A DNA stretch of 64,000 nucleotides from Doryteuthis pealeii (GCA_023376005.1 CM042150.1:72766015-72830014); one strand, 5' to 3'; positions 22,386 to 35,172 are shown, counted from the stretch's first letter. The notes: generated by a model from the sequence alone, not told the origin. Numbers and translations are program-made.

Positions 22386-22622
22386 TAGCCTTGTCTAGGT
22401 TAGAAGCACAGTAAGGATACAGAAAAGCCAAACTTTCTAAGACCTTATTTTTCTGATGCATGTATCATTGGGGAACTAGAAAAGTTTTAGTAAACAGGCT
22501 TTGCTACATTTATCCAAAATTTTCTTGTTTCCCAATGATACCTGTATCAGAAAAATAAGGTCTAAAAAAAGTTTGGCTTCAGATAATCCTTACCATGCTT
22601 TTAACTTGGACTACTAGACCTG
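22386..22622. repeat. Foldback element with arms of about 90 bp
   Basis: The best-paired parts are about 53 bp: AAGCCAAACTTT...AATGATACAT-type text at about 22,425-22,476 and its inverse at 22,527-22,579. Pairing continues outward with mismatches (GCACAGTAAGGAT against ATCCTTACCATGC). The loop is about 50 nt. Confidence 0.8.
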
Positions 22623-24462
22623 GGTCCACAGGCCTAACTTGTTCCAAAATGTTTACTATTTCAAAAGAAGACCCACTTAATTACAGGTTAAAAAGTCAGA
22701 TGTTATACATGCATGTATGGTAGTTTAAAAAGAAAGAAACAAATACAGAATTTGCATCAAGTGATTTGTAAGAAAAATTATGAGACAATTTATGTGTATG
22801 TCGAATTGTTTGAAGATATTGGAAAATAATTTAGAGTTAAAACAATAGAAAAAAAAGTAATTCAATAAAAAGAGAAAATTAGTAGAGAGAAATATTTCTT
22901 TATTATGAAAGAATAGAAATTTTTGGTTCTTTTGATTCAATATAGAAATAAATTTTGCTGGGAATGTATCATGTCAGTTTCAATTCTCTTCCAAATGATG
23001 ATGGTTACTTTAAAGAATTCTCAGGCTACATTTTCTATCACTCATATTTTGTGTTGTTATTTTAAAACATAAATAAAACATTGATTTTATTTTCAGTTGT
23101 ATCTTGTTTTTATCTTTCCATTTTGTCTCAAAGAATTTTCTTTTAATTAAAAATAAAAGACTTAACTCGTAATATTTTTATTGTCTTTATTTGATTCTCT
23201 ATGTCTTGAAATTGGTAAACTTTACATTTGAAGATCAAGCTAGCATCTAATATGTTTAATAATTGCTTTTAAAGTAAACCTATATCTTTTATTGAGGTCA
23301 GTCAATTCAAAAATTGGTAGTTTTTAACTAAGTTACTCTCCTGCCAATTTTCTACTTTTCTTTTCAATAAATTTCTTTATATTGTCAAATTTGAAAATTC
23401 TATTATAGTTCCATTTTAAGCATCAAATTATTAATATGCAAATTATTAATATGCAAATTAACAAAAGAGGAAAATTAAGTATTAATGTTGTATTCTAGTT
23501 CTTAAATTCTTCTAATGGCTTTTTCTATTGGGTCAGGTATCTTCTTTGTATCAGGATAGACATCTCCTTTCTTCTGCTGGGGGTTGTCTCTCTCTCTCTT
23601 TCTCTCTCTCTATCTTTGATTTTTTTTTTCATGATCATCAGAGACAAACCAAGACATATTTGTGTACACACTTTTTCTTTGAAATAGGCACAAGGGAAGA
23701 ATCACCAGTAGCAGAAAACGGAAAGACATGACTGGCCCCGATGGCTGCCTGGCTTCAGCTTCACTAATTCTAATTTCCCAGAGTTGCCTGATCATGTGAA
23801 TCTCTAATCCAATGAGAGCCCCACTCCAGATGACTCTGGATTCAATACCTGTCTATCAAATTCTTTAAAGCCAACTGTAGTTTTCTACAATTTTAACGTT
23901 AATTTCAAACTACCCTACACCACTTGCTAAAAATGATAGGCTATGACTATCCATTATGTAACATTAAGATTTATATAAAAATCAGTTGAACTGAATTTAA
24001 GATTAATAAAAACATTTTATCATTTTAAATTTCACTAGGAAAAGAAAAAAAAACATCTTATGGATGAAGAATTAAGAATTGTGTAACATTTATGCAATAA
24101 TTTGTTTTGCCAATTCTTCTATTCTTGGCCTGAAATGTAGAAGACTTTGAAATTAACTTCAGATTCACTAATAAAATTCAAACAAATTTACTAAAAAAAT
24201 ATCAACATAAATACTATTACAAAATTGATGATAACATTTTTCCGCGTATTTTACTGGGATAATCTAAGGAGAAGAGTGTTGTTCAAGAACTGAGTTCTGG
24301 AAAATAAATGCAATCATATGGAAAAATATAAAGATAATTACATAGAATGTTTTATAACATAAAAATATTTTATTGGAGTTACTTAAAAAAGAAATGTATG
24401 ATGACTAATGCATTGATTCTTCTAATTAACAAAAGAATAATTAAATTGCTAATTATGCTTAC

Positions 24463-24571
24463 CTGTGTGTGTGGAGTAAGGACACACACCTTCCCTGAGT
24501 TGATCACACATTTTATTGAATCAATACTTGAGCCATATAAATTACCTTTATATTCACCATACTCCACAAAT
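24463..24571 (-). CDS. PALS1: PALS1/MPP5-like MAGUK exon (GuK nucleotide-binding-like region)
   Basis: Internal exon of 109 nt with a CTTCAG acceptor and a GTAAGC donor. The first base completes a codon from the exon before; 36 codons follow. The translation begins [20 protein letters not shown] and continues with INSGKVCVL and PHTQ. xFxEYGExxxNxYGTSIDSV is the GMP-binding-site segment of GuK-like MAGUKs, and INSGK is the PALS1 wording. The join AAT AG|A gives an arginine before FVEYG. Only 356 bp separate it from the next exon upstream, the shortest intron here. Confidence 0.95.
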
Positions 24572-24927
24572 CTGAAGTAGAAAATAAAATGCAGCATGGC
24601 CCAAAATTCTATTTAACTTAAAACAATATTTTACAATATTTCTAACTATTTTTAAAGTTAAAATTGCACACAAATACTCTGAATATGCTTTCCCTTTGAT
24701 ATTGTTTGATATAAAATACAAAACCATAAATATATTGGATTGAATAATGATCTTTATCTTATAGATATATTTTATAAAGTTTGATAGATTTAAAATAACT
24801 ATTAGTTAAAGATTTGTGTTTTTCTGTATTGAAATACAAAATAAAATCAAGCTTTATACATTAATACATTGAAAAAAAAAACCAGAAAAAGATTTGATGA
24901 TGATGTTAGTAATAAAGTTCTCTTTAC

Positions 24928-25021
24928 CTATTGAGTAATATCCCCTTCTCCATTTCATCTCTGGATACAAAATGATAGTCCCGTCCATCAAGCTCATGTG
25001 GTTTCTTTAGCCTAGTTGTGT
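24928..25021 (-). CDS. PALS1: PALS1/MPP5-like MAGUK exon (TTR...GRDYHFVSR segment)
   Basis: Internal exon of 94 nt with a TTTGCAG acceptor and a GTAAAG donor. Two bases complete an upstream codon and two are left over. It encodes TTRLKKPHELDGRDYHFVSR and DEMEKGILLN. TTR...DGxDYHFVS is the signature after the P-loop in GuK domains, and GRDYHFVSR matches the PALS1 wording as I know it. The split codon on the upstream side reads T|AC, giving Tyr where most relatives have His in VPHTTR. That Tyr is supported only by the splice prediction. Confidence 0.94.
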
Positions 25022-25838
25022 CTGCAAATATAAGAAATTAAAACAGAAATCTGAAAAAGTCAAAAAAGATTTCAAGTCATTCTGGTAAACAATTTCAGTG
25101 CTGAATTAAACAGTGTAGCAGATAATAGAATCTCATTTTAAGGATTTGATCAGAATAAATCTCACATCAAAATGATTGATGTAATCATAGGCATCTGCTG
25201 CCACTGGAGATACAAAAGCATGATAAGTATTCCACCTGTGGAGATGGTATTGCCTTATTCATAGTGATTCCTTGATATCTGCAGCCTCTGTAAGATTTTA
25301 ACTTTCAATCCCCCTTGCCATTAGTAAGAAGGTCTGATCTGGATGTGTGTATGTAAATAACCTGTTAATTTGGGCAGTAGTGAATCCATGGTTATTGTAA
25401 TATCTTCTATTTGTACTAAAGATGGCTACATATTAGTATTTGCTGCTGTTTTAAATTCTTGGTTTTATCATTTTCATCTTTTATTCCTCCTAAGGATGGA
25501 TACAGATTAACTGTTAAGGCTCACCCAATAACAACATGTGTAAACTACAAAATGGTGTCTATAATACATTATAAAATCATACAATAGGTGGTGTTCACTT
25601 CTGTTAGTGTCTTTGAGGTAAATGTTTATTTGGAATATAATTCCAGGATACTACAATCATAATTACTGAAATTGAAGTGGGTGGGTTTTGAAATATTGAA
25701 AGATATTTGAACAATTCTTCAAAAAATAATGAATTTAATATCTTAATTGATTTGAAACATTAAGCCAAGAAATAAAACAATTCTGCTTCTTTAAACAGGT
25801 GACAACAAGGTAACAATCTGATACCAAGGAATAAAAAT

Positions 25839-26092
25839 CGGGTTAGCTCAGTCGGTAGAGCGTTTGGCTGGAAACCACAAGGTTCCTAGTTCGATCCTGG
25901 TCCCCGCCAACTCAGCGTATGAGTAGCACAGGGATCTGTGTGGTAAAGTAAGGAGCTGATGGTAGGTGTGGCGCTCCACCTTAGACGCAAATAACAATCT
26001 CCTTGGTCTGGCGCTAGTGAAAAGGGGATAGACTCCCTCGCTGATTGGCTGATACCGACATTAGGCCGCCCCGACGACTTTTACTTTTTTTT
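25839..26092 (+). repeat. tRNA-derived SINE, family 1, best-preserved copy
   Basis: Head with TTAGCTCAGTCGGTAGAGCG (A box) and GGTTCCTAGTTCGATCC (B box), both good RNA polymerase III internal promoter elements. A GC-richer body of about 170 bp follows, ending in a T-run. Four copies in the window share this body, two per strand, so this is a SINE and not a tRNA gene. It lies in an intron of the PALS1-like gene. Confidence 0.9.
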
Positions 26093-26491
26093 ATACTAGA
26101 ATAGTGTAAAAGGCAGGATTACAAATACTAATTTTAAGAACAGACAGGGTCTACTTGAAGGACTAGCACATCAGAATATTACTACTAGCATTCACATCCA
26201 ATAATTTAGCCCTGTTCCAAATTAAACCAAGTTTAGAAAATATCAACAGAAAATTAAAGTCAGATTGAAGTGGCTTTATTTTATTGCAACTGATGAAAAA
26301 CTCATTTCTTTTAAAGGAAAAGTTATACATATCTTTATTTGATAAGGCTAAGATAAATACTTTTGGTGGGTAAAGACATTTCTGTTGTTAAATAAACTAT
26401 TCTAAATAAAATATTTTGGATCAATAATATTTTCTTTAACATTTAAAAGTTATGACCTACAAAGTATTCTTTTCTACAAAAAAGTTCTTAC

Positions 26492-26572
26492 ATGGCACAA
26501 CTTCTTGGAATTTGTCGGTATTACTGCTCATCAAACGTCTTTTTAGTTCATTCCTCCCCACACCATGAGGAC
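26492..26572 (-). CDS. PALS1: PALS1/MPP5-like MAGUK exon (degenerate P-loop)
   Basis: Internal exon of 81 nt with a TTTATAG acceptor and a GTAAGA donor. It encodes PHGVGRNELKRRLMSS followed by NTDKFQEVVP. With the preceding exon it gives LVGPHGVGRNEL. Active guanylate kinases have GxxGxGKS/T here. The catalytic lysine and the following Ser/Thr are missing, as is normal for p55-type MAGUKs, so a scaffold role and no kinase activity is expected. NELxxRLM resembles PALS1. The phase (2 nt in, 1 nt out) fits both neighbours. Confidence 0.94.
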
Positions 26573-27000
26573 CTATAAAAAATAATAATAGATCTATAAA
26601 AATCACCAAAACTGTAAAAAGATATAAAGCATTATTAGAAGAAAAAATGTAATTGACATGGGGGGGGGAGAATTGGTAATTAACATTATCAATGTGAAAG
26701 AAATGAAATAATTCTAAAATGACACATACATGACATCTGATCTTTTAATTAATTGAATAATTGTTTCTTCCTCTAATCTTACAAAAGTGTTTAACAATTT
26801 AGATTCTCAAAGAAAAATGGTCAAGAGAACTGAGTGAATGGAGTTCAATATAATATTTGACAGTTTGAAAAAAAAAAAAAATACAACAAAAATCACCCCC
26901 CAAAAAAAACAAAAACAAAACAAAAAACAAACAACAAAACAAAACTTTCAGCAGCTTGTTAATGTGGCTGTGTGTTTTGTTCTTTTTTTTTTTAGAAGTA

Positions 27001-27138
27001 CAGTAGCAACCAAAATTAAGGAACAAAAATTAAAACTTTGATATCTCAAAAAATATAAGCCTGATTTTTCTTGAAATTTTCACTAGATGTAGATAAATAG
27101 CAGTTCAGTTGTGCTTTAAATCAACAGTTTATATGGAA

Positions 27139-27206
<68 letters not shown>

Positions 27207-28241
27207 ATGATTCCTTTGATATAATTTACTAAGTGTCCAAAAACAATTTGTTTTCATAAAGAAAATAATTAGACAACAAAATACAAAAAATCTTATCAAT
27301 ATTCAATACTAAGACACTTATTTTGAATCACTGCTGCATATTGGTGTCCACAGGATTTCACTAAATTTCAACATTTATCAACTGTATATTTAACCCATTC
27401 CTCCAGTTATTATTCCCATAGATATTTGATTCCTAGCTTTGACATTTTTTCATAAATTCTTCCATAAGTTTTCTATAGGACTTTTATGTCAGGACTTTGA
27501 GCTGGCCAATCCATAACATTTATTCCTTGATCATTCAGATAAGCAATAACCTGCTTTGCCTTATGACAGGGAGCATTACCCTGCATGAACACATAATTTT
27601 CACATCCAGAATTTCGTAATATCGTTACATGTACTTCTAGCAAATTCTTATACATAGCGGCATTAACTCTATAATGAACTCTATTATAATAGAGTTCATT
27701 ATGTAAGTGTATAAGAGGTAATATACTGAGACTTGAAAAAATACTGAAACGCATCATGCTGCCTCCATCAATCTTGATTGTCTTTTTGATGCCCTTTGAA
27801 CTCAATCTTTTGCTAATTCATTTTTCTTACATACTGTTTTTCATCAGAACCAAATACATTAAATTTACTTTCATCACTGAAAAATATGCTGAGCCACTGT
27901 TCTGCTTGTTTGCAGATTCTAGTCTAACTTTTTGCTTATGAATGGCTTCTTCTTTGGACAATTTGCATAAAGCCACATTTCTTGTAAGTGTCTAAACAGT
28001 TTGTTGAGAAACATTAATATTATTTGAAATTTGTCATGGAATATTTGCCACAGTTCAAAAACAGTCCTTCAGTGCAAGTTGTTGAATGATCCTGTCTTCT
28101 CTGACCCTTTTTTTTCCTTGGTCTACCCACCATGTTTGGATTGGTTATATGAACAGTTTTTTGGTACAGTTTCACAATTCAGCTCACAATGTTTTTGGAA
28201 TGAGCGGAATGCAACATAAGGTCAATTTTTAAGCAGAATTC
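27001..28241 (-). mobile_element. Truncated Tc1-like transposon
   Basis: The left end after TA reads CAGTAGCAACCAAAATTAAG, a Tc1-style terminal repeat. The minus strand carries YVFMQGNAPCHKAKQVIAYL and VMDWPAQSPD (about 27,590-27,480), the second half of a DD34E transposase. Further up are GRPRK-like and QLALKD-like pieces of the DNA-binding part (about 28,150-28,050). No matching right terminal repeat is seen; a SINE follows at 28,242. A (GA)n tract interrupts it at 27,137-27,204. Non-functional. Confidence 0.78.
27137..27204. repeat. (GA)n microsatellite inside the Tc1 remnant
   Basis: Uninterrupted AG run. Confidence 0.95.
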
Positions 28242-28450
28242 AACAGGTTTGAATTCTAAGTTTCTTTCTCCCAGACCAGTTGTCATACCAAATTTGAAAG
28301 CCCTCCCTGCTGTTCATGGGAAAGAGAATAGTGATTCATACTTTTCCCAAGGGTATTAGCACTATGTGCAATGCAAACAGACTCATCCAGGATTTGACCT
28401 TGGGTTGTGTGTCCGTTTCCTATGAGAATAACCATTACACCATGTGGATT
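28242..28450 (-). repeat. tRNA-derived SINE, family 2
   Basis: The minus strand begins CCACATGGTGTAATGGTTATTC (A-box-like) with GGTCAAATCC as a B-box remnant. The body shares AATACCCTTGGGAAAAGTATGA and TCTGGGAGAAAG-type text with 33,010-33,235. It appears to have landed at or near the missing right end of the Tc1 element beside it. Confidence 0.7.
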
Positions 28451-28804
28451 GAAATTATTTAAGTTAATCTAAACATTTGAATGTTAAGTTGTTTTGTATT
28501 ATTGTACCACTCTGCTGTATTATATAAAATAACAGTTCAACATTGACAATGAACTTTGATTATTATAACTTCTAGTTTTGACTAATTGGGTCTTTTATTA
28601 GTAGATGAACAAACTAGGAATACATTTCAAATTAATATAAGTAGTGACTAGTAAAGTAGTAAGATATTCTTTCATGGTTTTCTTTTTCTGTAATCTTAGG
28701 TCTTATTCTCTAAGTGAGAAGATTAACACACTTCTGAATTAAAGAAAAGGATTAGTTTTGTTTTATTATGAATAAAAAAATAAACAATTTCTCTAAATTT
28801 TGAG

Positions 28805-29225
28805 ATGAGGTTTGATAATTTGGATTATTCAGACTATTGTGCTCATCTTTATTGTTATCTACACACTGTTTCGGCCGATGTACCCTCCGGCCTTCTTCAA
28901 GTATTTCTTGTTGGACTTGGGAACCTTCTTGAACTCTGGAACACCCTCCGCAAACTTGGGAACCTCCTTGTCAAACTCAGGAGCCTTCACCGAGTCATGG
29001 TTAACGGAATGAGAAAAATCCCGTGGATTGAATAAAGGGTTAAGTTTGAAGTTCCTGGAAGGTTCCCGAGTTGAAAGAGAAAGTTCCCGAGTTGAAATAG
29101 AAGGTTCCCAATTTTGAGGAGAGGATTCCAGAGTTTGAGAAGCTTCCTGAGTCCAACAAGAAATACTTGAAGGAGGCCAGAAACGTTGTGTAGATAACAA
29201 TAAAGATAAGGACAATAATCCAAAA
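28805..29225. repeat. Foldback element, copy C, inverted interior relative to copy A
   Basis: The left arm (about 28,812-28,935) and right arm (about 29,135-29,225) are inverse copies. The right arm has lost the middle of the GGCCGGAGGGTACATCGGCC segment. The interior includes repeated units of about 21 nt (GGTTCCCGAGTTGAAA and variants) and GGTTAACGGAATGAGAAAAA, the inverse of text in copy A. Confidence 0.8.
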
Positions 29226-29763
29226 CAAAATAAAGTTAGTAATTTGATTACAGAATGACCAGTAGTTTGAATCATTTGAATTTGTTGTAAGGAATTTAAA
29301 CTTATTTACAAATTCAAGAATCAATTTTGAATTGGCTTAACAATAAAAAAAACTAGGATTAATTGATTTTAATGGCATGACAACCCATCTAAGGTTATTT
29401 TATGCTTGGAAGTTAGGGAATTGCATTCATTGTACATTCATATTTACATTTTTTGTGTAGTTGTTTCTTAAGAGGGTTTTTTTGGGGAACTCAGTCCAGC
29501 CAAAGTTTGAAGAAACAAGTAAATTGACAAATAATTGAAGTCAGAAAGTAGAGAGAATCATTTCCATTCACTTCTTAACTTCATTTATTTGGTATGAATA
29601 TTTGAACTTAGAAAATAGACAAATAATAAAATTCAATGAAAAACTATATAAGAATGGGACACTAATATTAATTATGAACACACATGAATTAATTTTTTGA
29701 GTAAATAATATTCCAAATTTACAAGCAAATTTATAACAAAAACAAATGAATTTATGTACTTAC

Positions 29764-29850
29764 CCACAAGAACAATTGGTCGTGGAAACTCAGGTTTGGG
29801 ATAATAAAGTTGTACTTCTTCATAAGTGATAATCTCTTCAGAGTCATACA
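29764..29850 (-). CDS. PALS1: PALS1/MPP5-like MAGUK exon (SH3-GuK linker end, first GuK strand)
   Basis: Internal exon of 87 nt with a TTTTTCAG acceptor and a GTAAGT donor. It encodes YDSEEIITYEEVQLYYPKPE and FPRPIVLV, with a split Val codon before and a split Gly codon after. xYDxEEIxTYEEV is the conserved start of the GuK module in p55 MAGUKs, where the sixth SH3 strand is supplied by the linker. RPIxLxG is the first GuK beta strand. The spacing to the HOOK exon is normal for the family. The acceptor has a strong poly-T tract with a long A-run on the plus strand. Confidence 0.94.
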
Positions 29851-30261
29851 CTGAAAAATTAAAAAAAAAAAAAAAAATGAACTTGCAGATCTGCCTTGAA
29901 CATTTTTATCAAAATATAACTATATTATGTTTTTATATTAAAAGGCCTTAAAAGATGAATGCTACATCACTGAAGATTCGAACCCTTTTGAGAACCACAT
30001 GTGTCTTTCAGTGTTTCCTGTAATAAATTTGAGGCCCAAACGTGGCTCTCAAACCACATTTAAAATAAAGGATAAAATCTTGTTAAAATATGTGATTAGA
30101 CACCTTTAATTTGCCTTGAACAGTGAAAGGGTTAAAATAAAATCTGATTTATTTTCTTATAAAATTTAAAAAACTGATGAGTAAAATTCCTACTCCTGCT
30201 TAAAAAAAGAAAAGAAAAAAATCTCAACATATAATACATGTATCAGTAGTTATTATTAAGA

Positions 30262-30878
30262 CAGTAGTTTCCAACCTTTTCTTGTTCATGAAACACTTTA
30301 AAAACAACAAAAATATTTTGGTGAACTTTCTATGTAAATTAATAAATGTATCTAAAGACAAGTACTTACACATTTTAGATTATAAAAATTAATTACTTTT
30401 TTATTTAGTAAGTTAAGGATATTTATCAATAATTAACATGTTTCTTAGTGATGTTTTTTTATGTTTGGATATACATAAGATAGACTTTCATTTCCTCTAT
30501 AATACACATCCCAATTCACATAAATGTAAGGTGGAAAACTGAATGAAAATAGTCAATATCTTTTTTTTTTTTTTTTTAGCTCCTATAGAAATCCTAAGTA
30601 TATCAATAAGTAACTCTTTAGGCTTGATTTGAAGTCCACAATTACTGGATATAAAAGTACAGTAAATAATTGAATTTTTATTAAAGGGTTTTCAGCTCAA
30701 TCATAAACTCCTGTGTTTAATGATAGAAAATAAAAACTTAATTTCAGTTCAAAATTTGGCAAATACTCTACTGCAATTGTAATTGTTTCTTTTATCCTGA
30801 TTTTGCATATATTTATCCATAACAGCTATATCTTGAAAAGCATCAGTATTGTTGCTGCAAATAGTTTGGGAACCACTG
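30262..30878. mobile_element. hAT-type MITE, about 617 bp
   Basis: The left end CAGTAGTTTCCAACCTTTTC and inverted right end CAGTGGTTCCCAAACTATTT are hAT-style terminal repeats. The flanking 8-mers TATTAAGA and CTTAAAGA match at five of eight positions, fitting a worn 8-bp target duplication. There is no coding frame. Confidence 0.6.
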
Positions 30879-32536
30879 CTTAAAGAAATTGTTTTGAATA
30901 AATTAGAGTTAATTCTTAAATTTTTTAACTTAAAAAACAAAATAAAACAAAAACAAAGCACCCCCCCCCAACTTTTAGCTAATGAATATTTTTACCAGAT
31001 TTAAAGGGGATTGAATTTTTAATTATTTTCACAGATCTCTAATAATAAATGCACATGTCAGTGTGTCACATTTTTTCAACTTTATTCTTAGAGGATGTAG
31101 CCCAACATATAATACCATTTTGGAATCAGGCCAACTCTATGAGCAAATTTAAAAAATTCCAAGCCAAATCCAGACATGCAATCCTAAAATTTTGGATTCC
31201 CAAGTTTTAATTACTGTGATTGTTTGCAGAGGTTTTTTGCAACAATTTTTTTGTACAATAATTCAAAAATTCACATATGTACTTAATGCATGAAGTGCCA
31301 TTGTTGGGCTGAAAACCAAATCAAGAGCCCTCCACAACAGCTAGTTCAATTGCCATCTGATTGCTTTTAAGCTAATTTTAAATATTTTTGTTACTCATAG
31401 TAGTAATAATTATAAAAGCAACAATACAAAACAAGCAAATGATTAAAATGATTCAAATAATGAAAACTGAGTTAGATCACTCAAAGAGTGCTACTTGTAC
31501 CATGTATCCCAGTACTATCTGTAGTCTGTAACTAAACTAGCTACTTCAATAGACAGCATAAAAAAGAAGACCTATCAAAGAGTAGATAAAACCTTTTGTA
31601 GAGTCAGTGCTTATCTTTTACCACATATGTGTCAATTTTTTTCCTGCTTAACATTTTTTTTTCATTACATATTTACTAACTGCTTCCTAAAAGAATGGCA
31701 TAGATTTCTTTTTATCTAACTGATCTGAAAATTGATATGAAAATCTAAATTCTTGTTTGTCAGTTTTATATGAATCTTTTTTTCACAATTACTTTCATCT
31801 TCACAATTGAACTGTTGCTGATATCAGATTAAGTGGCTAAAGCAAATTGAAAATCAAATAGATTCTAAGTAAAATAAATAAATATGATATCTTCATAATA
31901 TAGAATGTCTTTTTGAATAATTCATTAAGGGTTGACTTCATTGTTATTTTTATGTATGGCAAAAGAGAAGAGAAATAGAAAGGTGATGGAAAGGCTGACC
32001 TGACAAAGGACAACATTGCACTATTCTGCTGAAATGATAGCAGACAAACAAATAGGTTAACATAGAGGATGTATTTATGAGGAATATACAAAGAAATTTT
32101 GTAGTATAAATGTCCATTATCATAAAAGGTCTCTTTTTCAGAGGCCCTTAAAGGTATGTGTGAAGATTGGTGTTGTAGGAACTGGAAGTTAGCAGCACTC
32201 AGAGCATAGACTTGCATAGAGTCATAATGACAGTTGACATGTTACATACACGTGGATATGATGTGTGGTTTTCTTATGCAGCATGTGTTTACATAAAAGG
32301 GATCATAGGTGAGAGTTCAATAAAGGTTGAACAGTACAGAGGAACTGATTGATTGATGGGGATATGACTGTTAGGTGGGGTCTCTACATGGCACTTGTTG
32401 AAGTGGGTAGGATACCTCTATAGTGTCACTGTGTGCCATGTGCATTCACATGGATAGGACTATTGTGAATTAAATGGAACTTCTCTCCATAAACCATGAA
32501 GTTGAGTGGATGTGTGAGGAGTTTTGTAAGTTACTT

Positions 32537-32592
32537 ACAAACACATATAACAGACCTTCAACCTAGGTTGAAGATCTGTTATATGGGTTTGT
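32537..32592. repeat. Short perfect-centred hairpin
   Basis: 28-nt arms with two mismatches meet without a loop at ACCTAGGT. It could be a small MITE or snap-back duplication. Confidence 0.7.
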
Positions 32593-32639
32593 GGTTTGTC
32601 AGGTTGGGAAGTGAAGGATATTATATGGTTTGATTTCTT

Positions 32640-32690
32640 TGTTTAATGGCATATCAACCTTTGTGGGTTATTTAATGCTAAAGCCATCCT
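32640..32690 (+). repeat. Short interspersed motif (GGCATATCAACC...GGTNATTTAATGC), copy 1
   Basis: Shared with 63,172-63,220 and, more loosely, with 29,363-29,405. The motif begins GGCAT and ends ATGC(C), so its ends are inverted. Confidence 0.6.
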
Positions 32691-33009
32691 TGTAGAACAG
32701 TAGTGGTACTATTTAACCCATAGCTGAGGGATATTATATGTGGCTTCCTTGAGCATCTTGGGGCATCTTGTTTGTTGTTACTAGTTAGAGTCTGCCAGAA
32801 AAAAAGATAGAGAAGAAGGAAATGTTGGTGTATTTATCTGCTTTGGAGGCAGTGGTTGTAGTACTTTTCAATTGTTTAAAAGTGGTCATGCAGCCTTTCC
32901 ATCATTGTGTCTACACAGCAAATAGTCAGTAGGTACCTAGTGTGGTCCATGACCATATTTAAAAAAAAAACTGAAATAGATCACTAAGTAGGCCAGAGTC
33001 TATTCTAGT

Positions 33010-33235
33010 AGTGACCAGGTTTGAATTCGGAGTTTTTCTTCTCCTAGACTGGTTGCCTATCCAAGATTAAAGAGCCAAGTCTGCCCTACAATTTACCCAT
33101 AGTTGGAGGGAGAATAGTTGGATTCATACCTTTCCCAAGGGTATTAGCACTATGTGAACTGTGGATTTGTCCAGGAATTGAACTCGAGTCGACGTGTCCA
33201 TTTCTTGCAACTCTAACCAGCACACCACCATGCTT
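33010..33235 (-). repeat. tRNA-derived SINE, family 2
   Basis: The minus-strand head contains GGTGTGCTGGTTAGAGTTG and GAGTTCAATTCCTGG, giving A and B box-like elements. The body (AGTGCTAATACCCTTGGGAA, GGTATGAATCC, TAGGAGAAGAAAAACTCCGA) is shared with 28,242-28,450. Confidence 0.75.
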
Positions 33236-35172
33236 CCCTATACACCACCGCACTTCCCATCTCATTTTTTTTACTGTGATAAACATGTCATGAATCATAA
33301 TGAAATTTTACTTTTGTAAATAAATAATGATTGGGGTGAGCATACACACAGACCACACACTTATTAAATTGTAAATAAGATAGGAAAATGCTTTCTGCCA
33401 TTTTTGTTGTGTTATGAGAACATACAAAAATGGGATTATTATAATATAGATAGAATAATGGCTGAGTAAATAGGATTTTGGCAAACAAAAGCCACATATA
33501 TTCTGTAAAACTAAATAGAAGGATTAAAAACAGCAAATATGCCAACAATATTGACTTGATTCCAACATTTGTTTAAAAAGTTTCAATCTAAAATAAAAAC
33601 AAAACAAAAAAAGTGAAAGATTAAGACACTCAACTAATCATTCTGTTTACTGTAAGAATTATTATAAGTTGGTTGTCAGTGATGCTTTAGATTTAACTCT
33701 CATAGCTGAAAAGATTATTATTTAAAGATGAATATGGTTGATTGCCAAAATGGTCATCAAGATTTATTAAGATAAAGACAAACAGCAGAGCTACATTATT
33801 TGACCAATAGGAACTCTTGGAATAATTTAGAGATCTTACATTCTATTTACATTACATTACTACAAACATAACTTTTTATTATTTCTCAATAGATGCTTCA
33901 TTTAAATAGTATTTGGATAACATTTATTATGTAAAATATTTAAAACATAAAAATTGATCTGTTCTGACAAGAGCTATTCATTTTTGTGCAGTCAGACTAT
34001 AAAAATACAATTAACAAATAAATATCACCTTTGAATTATTGTATAACATTTGAAGTTTCTTTTTTTTGTCCAACAACAAATATCCACATGCAGAGTTAAA
34101 ATGAACATATTTATTTTATTTTTATTCAGTCATGATGAATGAGCAGGAAAATAAAAAAAAGTTGTCTGTCCTTATAAAATGTAAAGTTCAAAAGATGTTG
34201 CTCTTCATTTACATATTATGAAGAATAATAGAAAATACAGAAGATGAAGTGAAGGAAAATTAGTGTTTAATTAAACAATATTTTTTGTCTCAATAAAATA
34301 CCAACTGTTTGACAAACTTTTTTTTAGGCCTAATTCATTTATTTTAAGTAACTTTATCCAATTTTAATGAAAAAAGCTGCTCTTTTAAGATTGCAAAATA
34401 TAAAAATATTTGACCTCAGAATTTTTGTTTTGTTATTTGTGAATGAAGAGAAAGAACAAAAAAAATGAATTCATCCCCATTTTTCAATGATTTATGATGA
34501 ATAGAAATTTTAAATCAAAAATAATTTTCAATACAAAATATGACCATAACTTTTCTAAATTTTTGTGTGATATTTACCCTCCCCCCCCCCTCCAAGTTAA
34601 CATTTACAACCAGTAGAGAAGGTTGCCCAATCTGGAGGATGTCATTAGAGTGTTTGAATGAATATTTTATAAAATTATAGGAAGTGTCTTACTGTTTATC
34701 TAAAATATATTCAACAATATTACTGGTTGTGTCTAGACTGATAATTACAAGTAAATGAAGAATTCCATTTCCTGTTTGAGAGAGGGAGAGAGAGGCTTCA
34801 ACCTGGTTGAATTCTGTAAAGTCAACTTTTGGATATTCACAAATTTGTATTTGAATATATTTATTTTAAAAAAATTTCCTTTAAACTTTGATGCAACTAA
34901 TGAATATTGATATTATTCTTGCTTGTATTTATCATGTGAAGAGATTATAAATGTTTGTATTCAGTATTCAATCTATAATCAGACTTATAAGTTTAGTTGG
35001 AATATTGCCATAAAGATATCTTCTGCCAGCAAGGGAATAATTAATGTGCTTTGTGATAAAAAAGGATTGACAATATAACACCATTTAAGTCAGTGGATAT
35101 GTTGCATATTGGACAGCATTTTGTCAGCAGATACAATAGTGAGTATGAAACAAAATGCTACATTCTAGGTAT

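Noticed and set aside
25839..25915. A genuine tRNA gene on the plus strand
   Set aside because: Good A and B boxes, but no clean acceptor stem is seen and the following body occurs in three other copies, so it is a SINE head.
17600..29850. Assignment of the gene to MPP7/MPP3 or MPP2/MPP6
   Set aside because: GRDYHFVSR, INSGK, NELxxRLM and IFIAPPS fit PALS1 better, though a tree is needed to settle it.
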